Shown one piece after another: positions 7,782-15,921 of a stretch of 38,180 nucleotides of DNA. The translations under genes were made by a program, and so were the position numbers. Every line of letters starts with the position of its first letter. Position 1 is the first letter of the stretch. The stretch lies in IMG/VR virus record IMGVR_UViG_3300034355_000059, positions 1 through 38,180 of that record; one strand, 5' to 3'. The notes under the pieces are model-generated. The model did no database searches. It had not been told where the DNA came from and saw only the letters and a program-made list of their open reading frames with translations. The stretch is from a virus.

Positions 7782-10700
7782 TGGCTGTTCTACCTACGGG
7801 CATTGGCCCAGTCACTGGCTACAATGTTGAGCGCAGTCTCAGGTTCAATAGCGCAGACTCGGCGCATCTGAACAGGACTTTGACAACGCCAACAAATAAC
7901 AAGATTTGGACTTGGAGCAGTTGGGTTAAAAAGTCATTTGTAACCTCTGATAAATATTTAGTAACAGCTAATGGTACAACCGCTTATGAATTTATAAAAC
8001 TAAGTAATAGTTCTAGTGACAATTTTGAATACGCATACTGGAATGGGTCTGCTTTTGCGTATCAAATACGGTCTACTTTAGTTTTGCGTGACCCTTCGGC
8101 TTGGTATCATATTGTTGTTTCGGTTGACACTACACAAGCAACAGCCGCTAATAGAGTAAAACTATATGTAAACAATGTTGAAATTACATCTTTTTCTATT
8201 AGTTCATATCCAGCGCAAAATACTAATACTCAAATAAATTCTGCAATTGCAACTAGAATTGGCGGTGGGTTTGCAGGCAACTATTTTGACGGCTACCTAA
8301 CCGAAGTCAACTTCATAGACGGTCAAGCCCTAACACCATCGTCATTCGGTGAAACAGACTCCAACACAGGTGTATGGAAGCCTAAAGCCTTCTCAGGCAC
8401 ATACGGTACTAACGGATTCTTCTTACCATTTAAAACAGCAAGTCAATGGTCTGGATTCTTTGATGGTACTGGTGACTATGTAAACGTAAGCGGAACAGGT
8501 GATGCAATCAACTTTGGAACAAGTGATTTTACAATTGAAGGTTGGGTTTACGTTACAAGTTTAGCAACAAATTTTAACATTTTAGATACTTGCCCAACCA
8601 GTAATGCAACTCCAACTAATAGAATTTTACTTCGTGTTTTAACAAATGGAACATTGCAGTATGCAACTTATCAAGCAACAACAATTCTTATTGCGTCATC
8701 AGCTTCTGCTGTTACAACAAACTTATGGAACCATGTTGCTTTAGTAAAAAGTAGTGGATCTACTAAGTTATATCTCAACGGGACACAGGTTGGAAGCACT
8801 TATGCAGATTCATTAAATTATCCATTACAAACAAATAGACCAATTTTAGTAGGAGATGGTTATAACTCCTCTGCTCTAGGTACTGGTTATCTTTCTAATC
8901 TGCGTATTGTAAAAGGAACTGCTGTTTACACGGCAAACTTTACACCTCCAACATCGCAGCTTACTGCAATCACAAATACTTCTTTACTTACTTGTCAATC
9001 AAGTACGTTTATTGATAACAGCCCAAATAACTATACAATTACTGTTACTGGAGATTCCCGTCCACAGCAGTTCTCTCCATTTACATTAGACATTACAGAT
9101 GACCACTCAGGTCAGGGTAATAACTGGCAGCCTAACAACCTAGACCTGCGTACTACTGGTGCTGGTGCAGACATCTTAGTAGACACGCCCACAAACTACG
9201 GAAGCGATACTGGTGTTGGTGGTGAGGTGCGTGGGAATTACTGTACTCTGAATCCAACAGATTCTAGTGGTGGAACAATTTCAAATGGAAATTTGGATGT
9301 AGTAACTTTAACTACTGGAAGCGGCACAACCCGTGGAACTATTGGAGTTTCTTCAGGAAAATGGTATTGGGAAGGGGTAATAACAAGCGGGACTGGGGGT
9401 ATGCAGATAGGCATTGTTGCTACTAATGTTGCATTACCAACTTACACAGCTTTTACTGCGAGTGGTTATGCTTACAGTAATTCTGGTAATAAAGAGAACA
9501 ACTCAACTGCAACGGCTTATGGTGCGTCATATACAACCAACGATGTTATTGGCGTGGCTCTTGATATGGATGCTGGAACGCTTGTTTTCTATAAAAATGG
9601 AGCAAGCCAAGGAACTGCGTTTTCATCTTTGTCAGGAACATTCGCACCTGGAGTGTCAGACAATTCCTCAACCCTGTCTAGTACAATTGTTTTAAACTTC
9701 GGTCAAAGAGCCTTTGCCTACACCGCCCCCTCTGGCTTCAAAGCACTCTGCACACAGAATCTGCCTACGCCGACTATCGGTGCAACTAGCACGACACAGG
9801 CGAATGATTACTTCAACATTGCGTTGTGGAATGGTGACGGGGCTACATCTAGGGCAATTACTGGATTAAGCCATGCTCCAAATTTTGTCTGGATTAAGAA
9901 AAGAACATCTGGCGGTACTGTAAATCGTGACCACGTTTTGTACGATATTATCCGGGGAACTGGTGCAAATCTGCGGTCAAATCAGACCAACGCAGAATCT
10001 ACTGGCAACACAGACGAATTAAAGTCATTTGATTCTGACGGGTTTACTCTCGGAAGTGGTGACAATGTCAACGGCGCAACCGGAACGCCCCCGTATGTAG
10101 GCTGGGCATGGCGAGCCAACGGTGCTGGTGGTTCTAACACGGCTGGCACTATTACCAGCACAGTCAGCGCAAACACTACTAGCGGGTTCTCGATTGTTAC
10201 TTATACGGGGAACGGTTCAACTAGCCCATATCCCACTGTTGGTCATGGCTTGGGCATAACTCCAAAGATTTACTTGGTAAAACGAAGGGACAATATTGGC
10301 AACTGGGTTTTTTGGCACACTATTGTTGATAATAGTTTAGATTTTATGTATCTAAATACAACCGCAGCAAATGCTAATTCAGCCATTGGAACTGTTCCAA
10401 CAAGTACCGTTATGACTGTTGGTGGCGCAGATGCAAACGCATCCGGTTCTACCTATGTAGCCTACTGCTTCGCACCCGTGGCTGGCTATTCTGCCTTTGG
10501 TAGTTACACAGGCAATGGTTCTGCTGACGGGCCTTTTATTTACACGGGCTTCAAGCCTAGGTATTTACTAACGAAAGAAAGTAGTGCGTCTGGGCAAGAA
10601 TGGTTTATTTGGGACACTGCTAGAGACACCTATAACCAGATGCAAAATGAGATATTTCCGAACAGTTCTGCGGCAGAAAACGCTACTGGATGGACAAATC

Positions 10701-10831
10701 AGCCATTCATAGATTTCACCTCTAACGGATTTAAGTTGAGGTCTATCAACACTCACATAAACAATTCAGGTAGCACGTTTATTTATGCAGCCTTCGCCGA
10801 ACACCCCTTTAAGTACAGTTTAGCCCGATAG
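7781..10831 (+). CDS. Large LamG/SPRY lectin-like tail fibre
   Basis: 1016 residues, the largest gene. Visible order: a LamG/concanavalin A-like domain (about 15-200, RSLRFNSADSAHLNRT to GYLTEVNFIDGQAL), a second LamG (about 225-395, FFDGTGDYVNVSG to GYLSNLRIVKGTAVYT), a linker (ITDDHSGQGNNWQPNNLDL), a SPRY-like domain (about 505-640, GKWYWEGVIT, NDVIGVALDMDAGTLVFYKNG), then a C-terminal region of two similar halves (NFVWIKKRTSGGTVNRDHVLYD and PRYLLTKESS, GFTLGSG) that I recall as a DUF7483-type phage domain. All are glycan-binding or fibre folds, so this is probably the main receptor-binding protein. Local base composition alternates sharply between linkers and domains. Confidence 0.85.
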   Translation: MAVLPTGIGPVTGYNVERSLRFNSADSAHLNRTLTTPTNNKIWTWSSWVKKSFVTSDKYLVTANGTTAYEFIKLSNSSSDNFEYAYWNGSAFAYQIRSTLVLRDPSAWYHIVVSVDTTQATAANRVKLYVNNVEITSFSISSYPAQNTNTQINSAIATRIGGGFAGNYFDGYLTEVNFIDGQALTPSSFGETDSNTGVWKPKAFSGTYGTNGFFLPFKTASQWSGFFDGTGDYVNVSGTGDAINFGTSDFTIEGWVYVTSLATNFNILDTCPTSNATPTNRILLRVLTNGTLQYATYQATTILIASSASAVTTNLWNHVALVKSSGSTKLYLNGTQVGSTYADSLNYPLQTNRPILVGDGYNSSALGTGYLSNLRIVKGTAVYTANFTPPTSQLTAITNTSLLTCQSSTFIDNSPNNYTITVTGDSRPQQFSPFTLDITDDHSGQGNNWQPNNLDLRTTGAGADILVDTPTNYGSDTGVGGEVRGNYCTLNPTDSSGGTISNGNLDVVTLTTGSGTTRGTIGVSSGKWYWEGVITSGTGGMQIGIVATNVALPTYTAFTASGYAYSNSGNKENNSTATAYGASYTTNDVIGVALDMDAGTLVFYKNGASQGTAFSSLSGTFAPGVSDNSSTLSSTIVLNFGQRAFAYTAPSGFKALCTQNLPTPTIGATSTTQANDYFNIALWNGDGATSRAITGLSHAPNFVWIKKRTSGGTVNRDHVLYDIIRGTGANLRSNQTNAESTGNTDELKSFDSDGFTLGSGDNVNGATGTPPYVGWAWRANGAGGSNTAGTITSTVSANTTSGFSIVTYTGNGSTSPYPTVGHGLGITPKIYLVKRRDNIGNWVFWHTIVDNSLDFMYLNTTAANANSAIGTVPTSTVMTVGGADANASGSTYVAYCFAPVAGYSAFGSYTGNGSADGPFIYTGFKPRYLLTKESSASGQEWFIWDTARDTYNQMQNEIFPNSSAAENATGWTNQPFIDFTSNGFKLRSINTHINNSGSTFIYAAFAEHPFKYSLAR

Positions 10832-10840
10832 GAGCAACAA

Positions 10841-11362
10841 ATGTTTTTACTCAATAACGTAGCAATCTCAATCGACTCTGAACAAGTCATCGGTGGCATA
10901 CGCTATCCACACCTGCGTGACCCAGCCCTGCGTGAGCAGTTAGGCGTGACCGAGGTAGCAGACCCAGAGCAGTATGACCAACGGTTCTACTGGGGCGTAG
11001 GCAATCCTAAACTCTTGAATGACCGTGAGGAAGTAGACAACCAAGGCAACCCTATGTGGGTTCAGGTCTTGGGTGTTGTCGATGGTCAACCTGCGATGGT
11101 TGATTCTTCTGAGCGTCTAGTGACTAAGGGACTCAAGAGCCAATGGACTGCACAGGTCAAAGACACGGCTGGCAAGCTGCTGGCACAGACTGACTGGATG
11201 ATTGTCAGGAAGGCTGAGAGAAACATCGATGTGCCTGCTGCAGTAGCTACGAAAAGAGCCGCTATCGTTGCTGAGTGTGACAGGCTAGAAGCTGCTATTG
11301 CTGCCTGTGCAGATGTAGAGGCTTTGATTACAGTGGTTGGTAACCAAAACTGGGGTGAATAA
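10841..11362 (+). CDS. Probable tail fibre assembly/accessory protein
   Basis: 173 residues following the lectin fibre after 9 bases (GGAGCAACAAATG start). The C-terminal half (LLAQTDWMIVRKAERNIDVPAAVATKRAAIVAECDRLEAAI) is the pattern I associate with tail fibre assembly or DUF4376-like proteins, in which a short beta piece is followed by a helix. The N-terminal half is an unrelated beta domain. As in other phages it follows the receptor-binding gene directly, which suggests a chaperone or a capping role. Confidence 0.75.
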   Translation: MFLLNNVAISIDSEQVIGGIRYPHLRDPALREQLGVTEVADPEQYDQRFYWGVGNPKLLNDREEVDNQGNPMWVQVLGVVDGQPAMVDSSERLVTKGLKSQWTAQVKDTAGKLLAQTDWMIVRKAERNIDVPAAVATKRAAIVAECDRLEAAIAACADVEALITVVGNQNWGE

Positions 11363-11529
11363 TGACAACAGGAGACCAAGTTAAGGGACAACTTGATACC
11401 CATGAAGCAGTGTGCGCTGAACGCTATGCAGGCATCAATGCTAGGCTAAAGAGGATAGAACAGATCCTGCTTGGTACTACTGGTTTCATTGTAATTCTGT
11501 TACTCAGCTTAGTTCTTAAAGTAGGTTAA
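11362..11529 (+). CDS. Small membrane protein with N-terminal helix (XhlA-like layout)
   Basis: 55 residues. ATG at 11362 shares one base with the previous TAA, and the next gene starts one base after its own TAA. An amphipathic charged helix (about 8-35, RLKRIEQILLG) leads into one membrane segment (FIVILLLSLVLKV). This layout resembles hemolysin XhlA or similar phage membrane anchors. It stands alone among fibre genes, 10 kb from the lysis cassette. Function unknown. Confidence 0.75.
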   Translation: MTTGDQVKGQLDTHEAVCAERYAGINARLKRIEQILLGTTGFIVILLLSLVLKVG

Positions 11530-11530
11530 T

Positions 11531-11878
11531 ATGAGCAGAAAAGTATCCGCTGTTACAACCAAGACCACCACTACCAAGGAAACTATCCTTACGGTTCCTA
11601 CCAAGAATACTGGTCTTTGGCAGTTAATGTATATCATTAGTCTTACTGGTAACGATACTCCAAAGGTCTACTGGTACGACTCTTCTACTAACACTGAGTA
11701 CTTTATTGTTGGTGGTAAGAACTTAGGTGCTGGTGAGTTTATTATATTAGATGGTCAGACAGAAGTAGTAATGCAAGCTGGTGATGAGATTCGAGTACAA
11801 AACTCTAGCACTAATACAGTAACTTACATAGCTACTGTAGAGTTCATGCCTGAGATGACAGTTCAGTTCCAATTCTAA
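11531..11878 (+). CDS. Hypothetical virion-like beta protein
   Basis: 115 residues, Thr- and Val-rich with regular beta-strand spacing (KETILTVPTKNTGLWQLMYI, EVVMQAGDEIRVQNS). No cysteines, signal peptide or membrane segment. It looks like a small beta-sandwich of the type used for head decoration or tail attachment, similar in feel to small phage proteins found beside adaptor genes, but no family is certain. A ribosome binding site for the next gene (AAAGGAGAATAGT) begins at its stop. Confidence 0.7.
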   Translation: MSRKVSAVTTKTTTTKETILTVPTKNTGLWQLMYIISLTGNDTPKVYWYDSSTNTEYFIVGGKNLGAGEFIILDGQTEVVMQAGDEIRVQNSSTNTVTYIATVEFMPEMTVQFQF

Positions 11879-11889
11879 AGGAGAATAGT

Positions 11890-12075
11890 ATGCCAACGGT
11901 AGACGGAAAGAAATACCCTTACACTAAGAAGGGCAAACAAGCAGCAGCATCGGCTAAGATCAGTAAGCTTCGTAAAGAAGGTATGCCACAGAAGCAGGCA
12001 GTAGCTGTTGGCTTATCGATGGCTGGTGTGAAGAAGAAGAAAGCTAAGAAAATGGGTACTTATCGTGACTACTAA
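11890..12075 (+). CDS. Lysine-rich small protein 1
   Basis: 61 residues with about one quarter Lys. Begins MPTVDGKKYPYTKKGKQAA, a motif found in small basic phage proteins near head-tail genes, followed by helix SKLRKEGMPQKQAVAVGLSMAG and a poly-Lys run (KKKKAKK). AAGGAGAATAGT precedes the ATG. First of three consecutive basic proteins. Binding to packaged DNA or to the acidic virion interior is inferred from composition only. Confidence 0.8.
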   Translation: MPTVDGKKYPYTKKGKQAAASAKISKLRKEGMPQKQAVAVGLSMAGVKKKKAKKMGTYRDY

Positions 12076-12214
12076 ACCGGGATTGTATGCCAACATCAAT
12101 GCAAAGCGTAAGCGGATAGCTGCAGGATCTGGTGAGAAGATGCGTAAGGTCGGCTCTAAAGGCGCTCCCACAGCTAAGGCATTCAAACAATCGAAGAAGA
12201 CTGCGAAGAAATAA
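12065..12214 (+). CDS. Lysine-rich small protein 2
   Basis: 49 residues, GTG start at 12065 inside the end of the preceding gene (11-base overlap), TAA sharing one base with the next ATG. Sequence runs TKPGLYANINAKRKRIAAGS then EKMRKVGSKGAPTAKAFKQS, a layout I recall from small conserved phage proteins. Strongly basic, with no acidic cluster. The overlaps on both sides argue that it is real although it is short. Confidence 0.75.
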   Translation: MTTKPGLYANINAKRKRIAAGSGEKMRKVGSKGAPTAKAFKQSKKTAKK

Positions 12215-12459
12215 TGGTAAAGAAGGTATATCAGAATCCAGAAGGTGGTTTAAACGCCAAAGGTAGAGCATACTTTAAGAACAAGGAAGGTGCTAACCTG
12301 AAGCCTCCTGTGTCTTCTAAAGAGGCTGCTAAGTCTCCTAAGAAGGCTGCTAGGAGGAAGTCTTTCTGTGCTAGGATGAGTGGTGTACCAGGACCTATGA
12401 AGGATGAGAAGGGTAGACCCACCCGTAAAGCATTAGCACTAAGGAAATGGGACTGTTAA
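12214..12459 (+). CDS. Lysine-rich small protein 3 (DUF6321-like)
   Basis: 81 residues. The order GGLNAKGRAYFKNKEGANLKPP, then a spacer, then RRKSFCARMSGVPGPMKDEKG and a C-terminal LALRKWDC is the pattern I know as DUF6321 in phages. Two Cys (in SFCARM and at the C-terminus) may bind metal or pair. The stop is directly followed by the adaptor ATG at 12460, so it belongs to the same message as the head completion genes. Confidence 0.8.
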   Translation: MVKKVYQNPEGGLNAKGRAYFKNKEGANLKPPVSSKEAAKSPKKAARRKSFCARMSGVPGPMKDEKGRPTRKALALRKWDC

Positions 12460-13116
12460 ATGGCTAACAAAACTTATCTAGAACTTGTCAATGATGTGTT
12501 GGTTAGACTTCGTGAGAACGAGGTTACTTCCGTCAATGATACTTCTTACTCAAAACTAATTAGCAAGTTCGTTAATGACGCTAAAAGGCAGGTAGAGGAT
12601 GCATACAATTGGAATGCTCTGTCTGAAACTCTTACTGTGTCTACTACTGCTAACCTGTTTAACTACGTCCTCACTAATGCTGGCATTCGATTTAGGGTCT
12701 TTGATGTTCTGAATGACTCTAGCAACTGGTTCCTAAACAATGCTGCAACGCAAGAGATGGATGCTTGGTTCCTCGTCAACACCCCTGAGTATGGCTCACC
12801 ACGCTACTATAACTTCAACGGTGTAGACGCTAACGGTGACACACAGGTAGACTTGTATCCTATCCCTGATGCTAATTACATTGTTAACTTTAACATCATT
12901 AAGCCACAAGCTCCTCTGTCTCTTAACTCTGACCAGATCAAGGTTCCTGATGAGCCTGTAATCTTCTTGGCCTATGCTAAGGCACTGGCAGAGCGTGGTG
13001 AAGATGGTGGACTTAGTAGCTCTGAAGCTTATGGCCTGTATCAGACATCCTTGGCAGACCATGTGTCGGTTGAGGGCAACAAGTATCCTGATGAATTTAC
13101 CTGGACACCTACTTAA
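12460..13116 (+). CDS. Head-tail adaptor protein
   Basis: 218 residues. The start, TYLELVNDVLVRLRENEV, and FVNDAKRQVEDAYNWNALSE are typical of the phage adaptor family (P22 gp4/T7 gp11-like role) that forms a ring under the portal. The rest includes a beta region and the conserved DEPVIFLAYAKALAERGEDGG helix. Its stop shares one base with the next ATG. Role and order (adaptor followed by tail tube/hub) fit podovirus tail assembly. Confidence 0.85.
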   Translation: MANKTYLELVNDVLVRLRENEVTSVNDTSYSKLISKFVNDAKRQVEDAYNWNALSETLTVSTTANLFNYVLTNAGIRFRVFDVLNDSSNWFLNNAATQEMDAWFLVNTPEYGSPRYYNFNGVDANGDTQVDLYPIPDANYIVNFNIIKPQAPLSLNSDQIKVPDEPVIFLAYAKALAERGEDGGLSSSEAYGLYQTSLADHVSVEGNKYPDEFTWTPT

Positions 13117-14969
13117 TGGCATCTCCATCACAGACCGCTAGTATTGCAGCACCAGGATTCTTTGGACTAAACATCCAAGAGTCTGCAGTATCGTTGTCTT
13201 CTGGCTTTGCGCTAGAGGCTAACAACTGCGTCATTGACCGCTATGGTCGTATGGGTGCTCGTAGAGGCTGGACACCTGTAAACTCAGCAGTCAACACAGA
13301 CTTAGGCGCTGCTAACCCAGTAGAGTTTATGTTTGAGTTAACTGACAATGGATCTAGTCAGTTCCTTAGTGCTGGTAACAATAGACTGTTTACTGGTACT
13401 ACGACTATGACCACCAAGACTGTGCGTAATCAGGCTAACAGTGCAGACCTAGCATACACGATTACTGGTAACAACTGGCAAGGGGCTGCTCTGCCCTACG
13501 GTGATGGCTCTGATGCAGAACCTCATGCCTACCTAGTGCAGTCTGCTCATCCAATGCTGATCTACCATCGCATGGCTACCCCAGGCACTGGTGCTACCTT
13601 TACAGTCTCGACTGTCTCCAGCGGTGCTATCACTGGCTTAACAGTAACTGCTGCTGGGTCAGGCTACAATGTAGGAGACATCCTAACCCTGTCTGGTGGG
13701 ACCACTGCTGCTACTGTGACCGTGGCTACCTTGTCTGGTACAGGTGTGGCTACTGTAACGATTACTACTGGCGGTGCTGGTTACTCAGTATCTAATTCCC
13801 TAACTAGCACAGTAACAACCACTACTAATCCACACTCTCACACAGGCTCATACGGCTTCCAGAGGCTTGGTGACATCGGGTCAATGCCTTTAGGGTATTC
13901 TGTTGGTGACTTCGCCCCTAACTGCGCTTTAGCGGCTTATGGACGTATCTGGGCAGCAGACATAGCAGGAGACCCACAGACGGTCTACTTTACTAGATTA
14001 CTGGACGGATCAGACTTTCAAGGTGGGGACTCAGGCTCTCTGTCCTTAAATGCTGTCTTTCCTAACACAGACAAGATAGTGGCTATTGCAGCGCACAACG
14101 GATTCCTTATTATCTTTGGTCGTAATAACATCGCTGTCTATGCTAACCCAATCGATGTGACTACGTTAACCTTAGCAGACTATATTCCTAATGTGGGCTG
14201 TATCGCTAGGGACTCTGTTCAGAGCACTGGTACGGATATTATCTTCTTGTCTGATTCTGGGGTTAGAAGCCTTCAGCGGGTTATTCAGGAGAAGTCCTTA
14301 CCTATGCGGGATATCTCCAAGAATGTACGGGATGACCTGATGACAAGCGTGGCCTCTGAGACAGCAGCTAATATCAAGTCTGTCTACTATGACAGGGATG
14401 CTTTCTACCTCCTTAGCCTGCCTGTGACTAAGGTAGTCTACTGTTTTGACATGAGGACTCCTCTGCAGGACGGAGCAGCTAGGGCTACTACTTGGACCGC
14501 CATAGAGCCTAAATCCTTTATTGTTACTAACTCTAAGGAGCTATACCTTGGTAAGCCTGGGTATATCGGTAAGTACTTTGGGCACTCTGACAACGGGTCT
14601 GATTATCGGTTTAGCTACTATACCAACTACTTCGACTTTGATCAGCCTACCATAGAAAAGATCATGAAGCAGATTGGCTTTGTGGTCATCGGAGGTTCTA
14701 ACCAGAACGTGGCTGTTAAGTGGGGCTTCGATTATAATGAAAATTACTTTGCTTTTACGAAAAAGCTTGACACTTCGGTAGTTTACGAGTATAATATAGG
14801 AGAATACAATATTGCTGAGTTCTCAGACGGTATTGTCCTAGATAAGTTTAAAATACAGGCTGGTGGCACAGGGTCTGTTATGCAGATTGGACTAGAGGCT
14901 GAGATCAACGGGAACCCTATCTCTATTCAAAGGATTGACATCTATATTAAACAAGGAAAACAAGCATGA
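13116..14969 (+). CDS. Tail tube/hub protein (T7 gp12 or P22 gp10-like role)
   Basis: 617 residues after the adaptor. GFFGLNIQESAVSLSSGFALEANNC and then DRYGRMGARRGW are typical of the beta-propeller tail protein that closes the podovirus tail. Propeller-like repeats follow (WAADIAGDPQTVYFTRLLDG, IIFLSDSGVRSL). Residues about 158-240 are an inserted Gly/Thr-rich beta domain (AGSGYNVGDILTLSGG, GGAGYSVSN, a duplicated motif) that breaks the basic fold and looks like a grafted accessory domain. A consensus promoter lies inside the 3' end of the gene (14767-14795). The stop overlaps the next ATG by 4 bases. Confidence 0.82.
   Translation: MASPSQTASIAAPGFFGLNIQESAVSLSSGFALEANNCVIDRYGRMGARRGWTPVNSAVNTDLGAANPVEFMFELTDNGSSQFLSAGNNRLFTGTTTMTTKTVRNQANSADLAYTITGNNWQGAALPYGDGSDAEPHAYLVQSAHPMLIYHRMATPGTGATFTVSTVSSGAITGLTVTAAGSGYNVGDILTLSGGTTAATVTVATLSGTGVATVTITTGGAGYSVSNSLTSTVTTTTNPHSHTGSYGFQRLGDIGSMPLGYSVGDFAPNCALAAYGRIWAADIAGDPQTVYFTRLLDGSDFQGGDSGSLSLNAVFPNTDKIVAIAAHNGFLIIFGRNNIAVYANPIDVTTLTLADYIPNVGCIARDSVQSTGTDIIFLSDSGVRSLQRVIQEKSLPMRDISKNVRDDLMTSVASETAANIKSVYYDRDAFYLLSLPVTKVVYCFDMRTPLQDGAARATTWTAIEPKSFIVTNSKELYLGKPGYIGKYFGHSDNGSDYRFSYYTNYFDFDQPTIEKIMKQIGFVVIGGSNQNVAVKWGFDYNENYFAFTKKLDTSVVYEYNIGEYNIAEFSDGIVLDKFKIQAGGTGSVMQIGLEAEINGNPISIQRIDIYIKQGKQA
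14767..14795 (+). promoter_or_regulatory. Perfect sigma-70 promoter inside tail hub gene
   Basis: TTGACA (14767-14772), exactly 17 bases, TATAAT (14790-14795): 12 of 12 consensus bases with optimal spacing. The codons read are KLDTS and EYNIG, so the match coexists with coding. The expected start is near 14802, 164 bases ahead of the collar fibre gene, and it would drive the fibre, ejection and lysis genes. No dyad like that at 2475 follows it. Confidence 0.85.
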
Positions 14970-15637
14970 GTAACTATGTAAAAGCTACTAACTTTGCTGT
15001 TAAGGATGGCCTGTCTACTGGCAACCCAGCCAAGATCATCAAAGGCACAGAGATTGATACCGAGTATAACGCTATCGCCTCTGCTATCTCGTCTAAGGCA
15101 GACCTAAACAGCCCTACCTTTACAGGCACTCCAGCGGCTTCTACGGCCTCTGCAGGGACCAGCACTACTCAGATAGCTACCACGGCCTTTGTGACCACTG
15201 CTATAGCGGCTGCTACGGCTGCTCTAGTGCCTGCTGGTATGATTATGATTTGGTCAGGCTCGGTAGGCTCTATTCCTACTGGATGGACTCTCTGTAACGG
15301 TTCTAACAGCACCCCAGACCTACGGGATAAGTTTGTTATAGGCGCTGGTAACTCTTATGCTGTTGGTGGTACAGGTGGTTCTGCTAATGCTGTAGTAGTA
15401 AGCCACACGCACACTGCTACTGTAACTGATCCGGGTCACTTGCATACATACCTTGAAAATACTCAAGCTGAATATATCGGAACTGGTAATCTTCAACAGA
15501 ACGTCTTTAACGATCAAACAAGGAATACATCAACAGCAACCACTGGTATTACTGTTGCTAACAGCACAGAGGGTGTCTCAGGTAACAACGCTAACCTGCC
15601 TCCATACTATGCTCTTTGCTACATTATGAAGACCTGA
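14966..15637 (+). CDS. Tail fibre with phage tail-collar domain
   Basis: 223 residues. After a helical N-terminus and a Thr/Ala-rich connector (TFTGTPAASTASAGTSTTQ, a common phage fibre repeat), PAGMIMIWSGSVGSIPTGWTLCNGS begins the tail-collar domain. It continues PDLRDKFVIGAGNSYAVGGTGG, with the His-rich VVSHTHTATVTDPGHLHTY loop, and ends NANLPPYYALCYIMK. In T4-type fibres this His cluster binds iron along the trimer axis; the same spacing suggests metal here. Probably a second adhesin beside the lectin fibre. Confidence 0.88.
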   Translation: MSNYVKATNFAVKDGLSTGNPAKIIKGTEIDTEYNAIASAISSKADLNSPTFTGTPAASTASAGTSTTQIATTAFVTTAIAAATAALVPAGMIMIWSGSVGSIPTGWTLCNGSNSTPDLRDKFVIGAGNSYAVGGTGGSANAVVVSHTHTATVTDPGHLHTYLENTQAEYIGTGNLQQNVFNDQTRNTSTATTGITVANSTEGVSGNNANLPPYYALCYIMKT

Positions 15638-15921
15638 TGTATAAGTTTCCAGTAGTAAATAGACAAGAATATATAATGTACTTGGAGTTGTTTAGTAACT
15701 TATACTGGCTTCATACAGATGTGTTTAAGTGGTCAGCAGAAACAAAGAAACATTATATTAAAGATTTAAACCAGCTTCAATCACTACTCAATGCTCCTTT
15801 ATATGCAATGATAGACAATGATAAGCTTAGTAAGTTTAGTAAAACGATAGGATTTGAATACTTAAAAAATTTGATAGGAAACGATGGAAATGTTTATCAG
15901 ATTAATGTTAGGAGTTTATAA
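15637..15921 (+). CDS. Hypothetical protein after collar fibre
   Basis: 94 residues from ATG 15637, which overlaps the fibre stop (TGATG). A TTG 21 bases earlier would extend it, but the coupled ATG is better. Aromatic-rich helical sequence (RQEYIMYLELFSNLYWLHTDVF) with A/T-rich codons unlike its neighbours, which may mark recent gain. Last base shared with the next ATG. No recognised family. Fits a fibre chaperone or a virion minor protein, without evidence. Confidence 0.7.
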   Translation: MYKFPVVNRQEYIMYLELFSNLYWLHTDVFKWSAETKKHYIKDLNQLQSLLNAPLYAMIDNDKLSKFSKTIGFEYLKNLIGNDGNVYQINVRSL

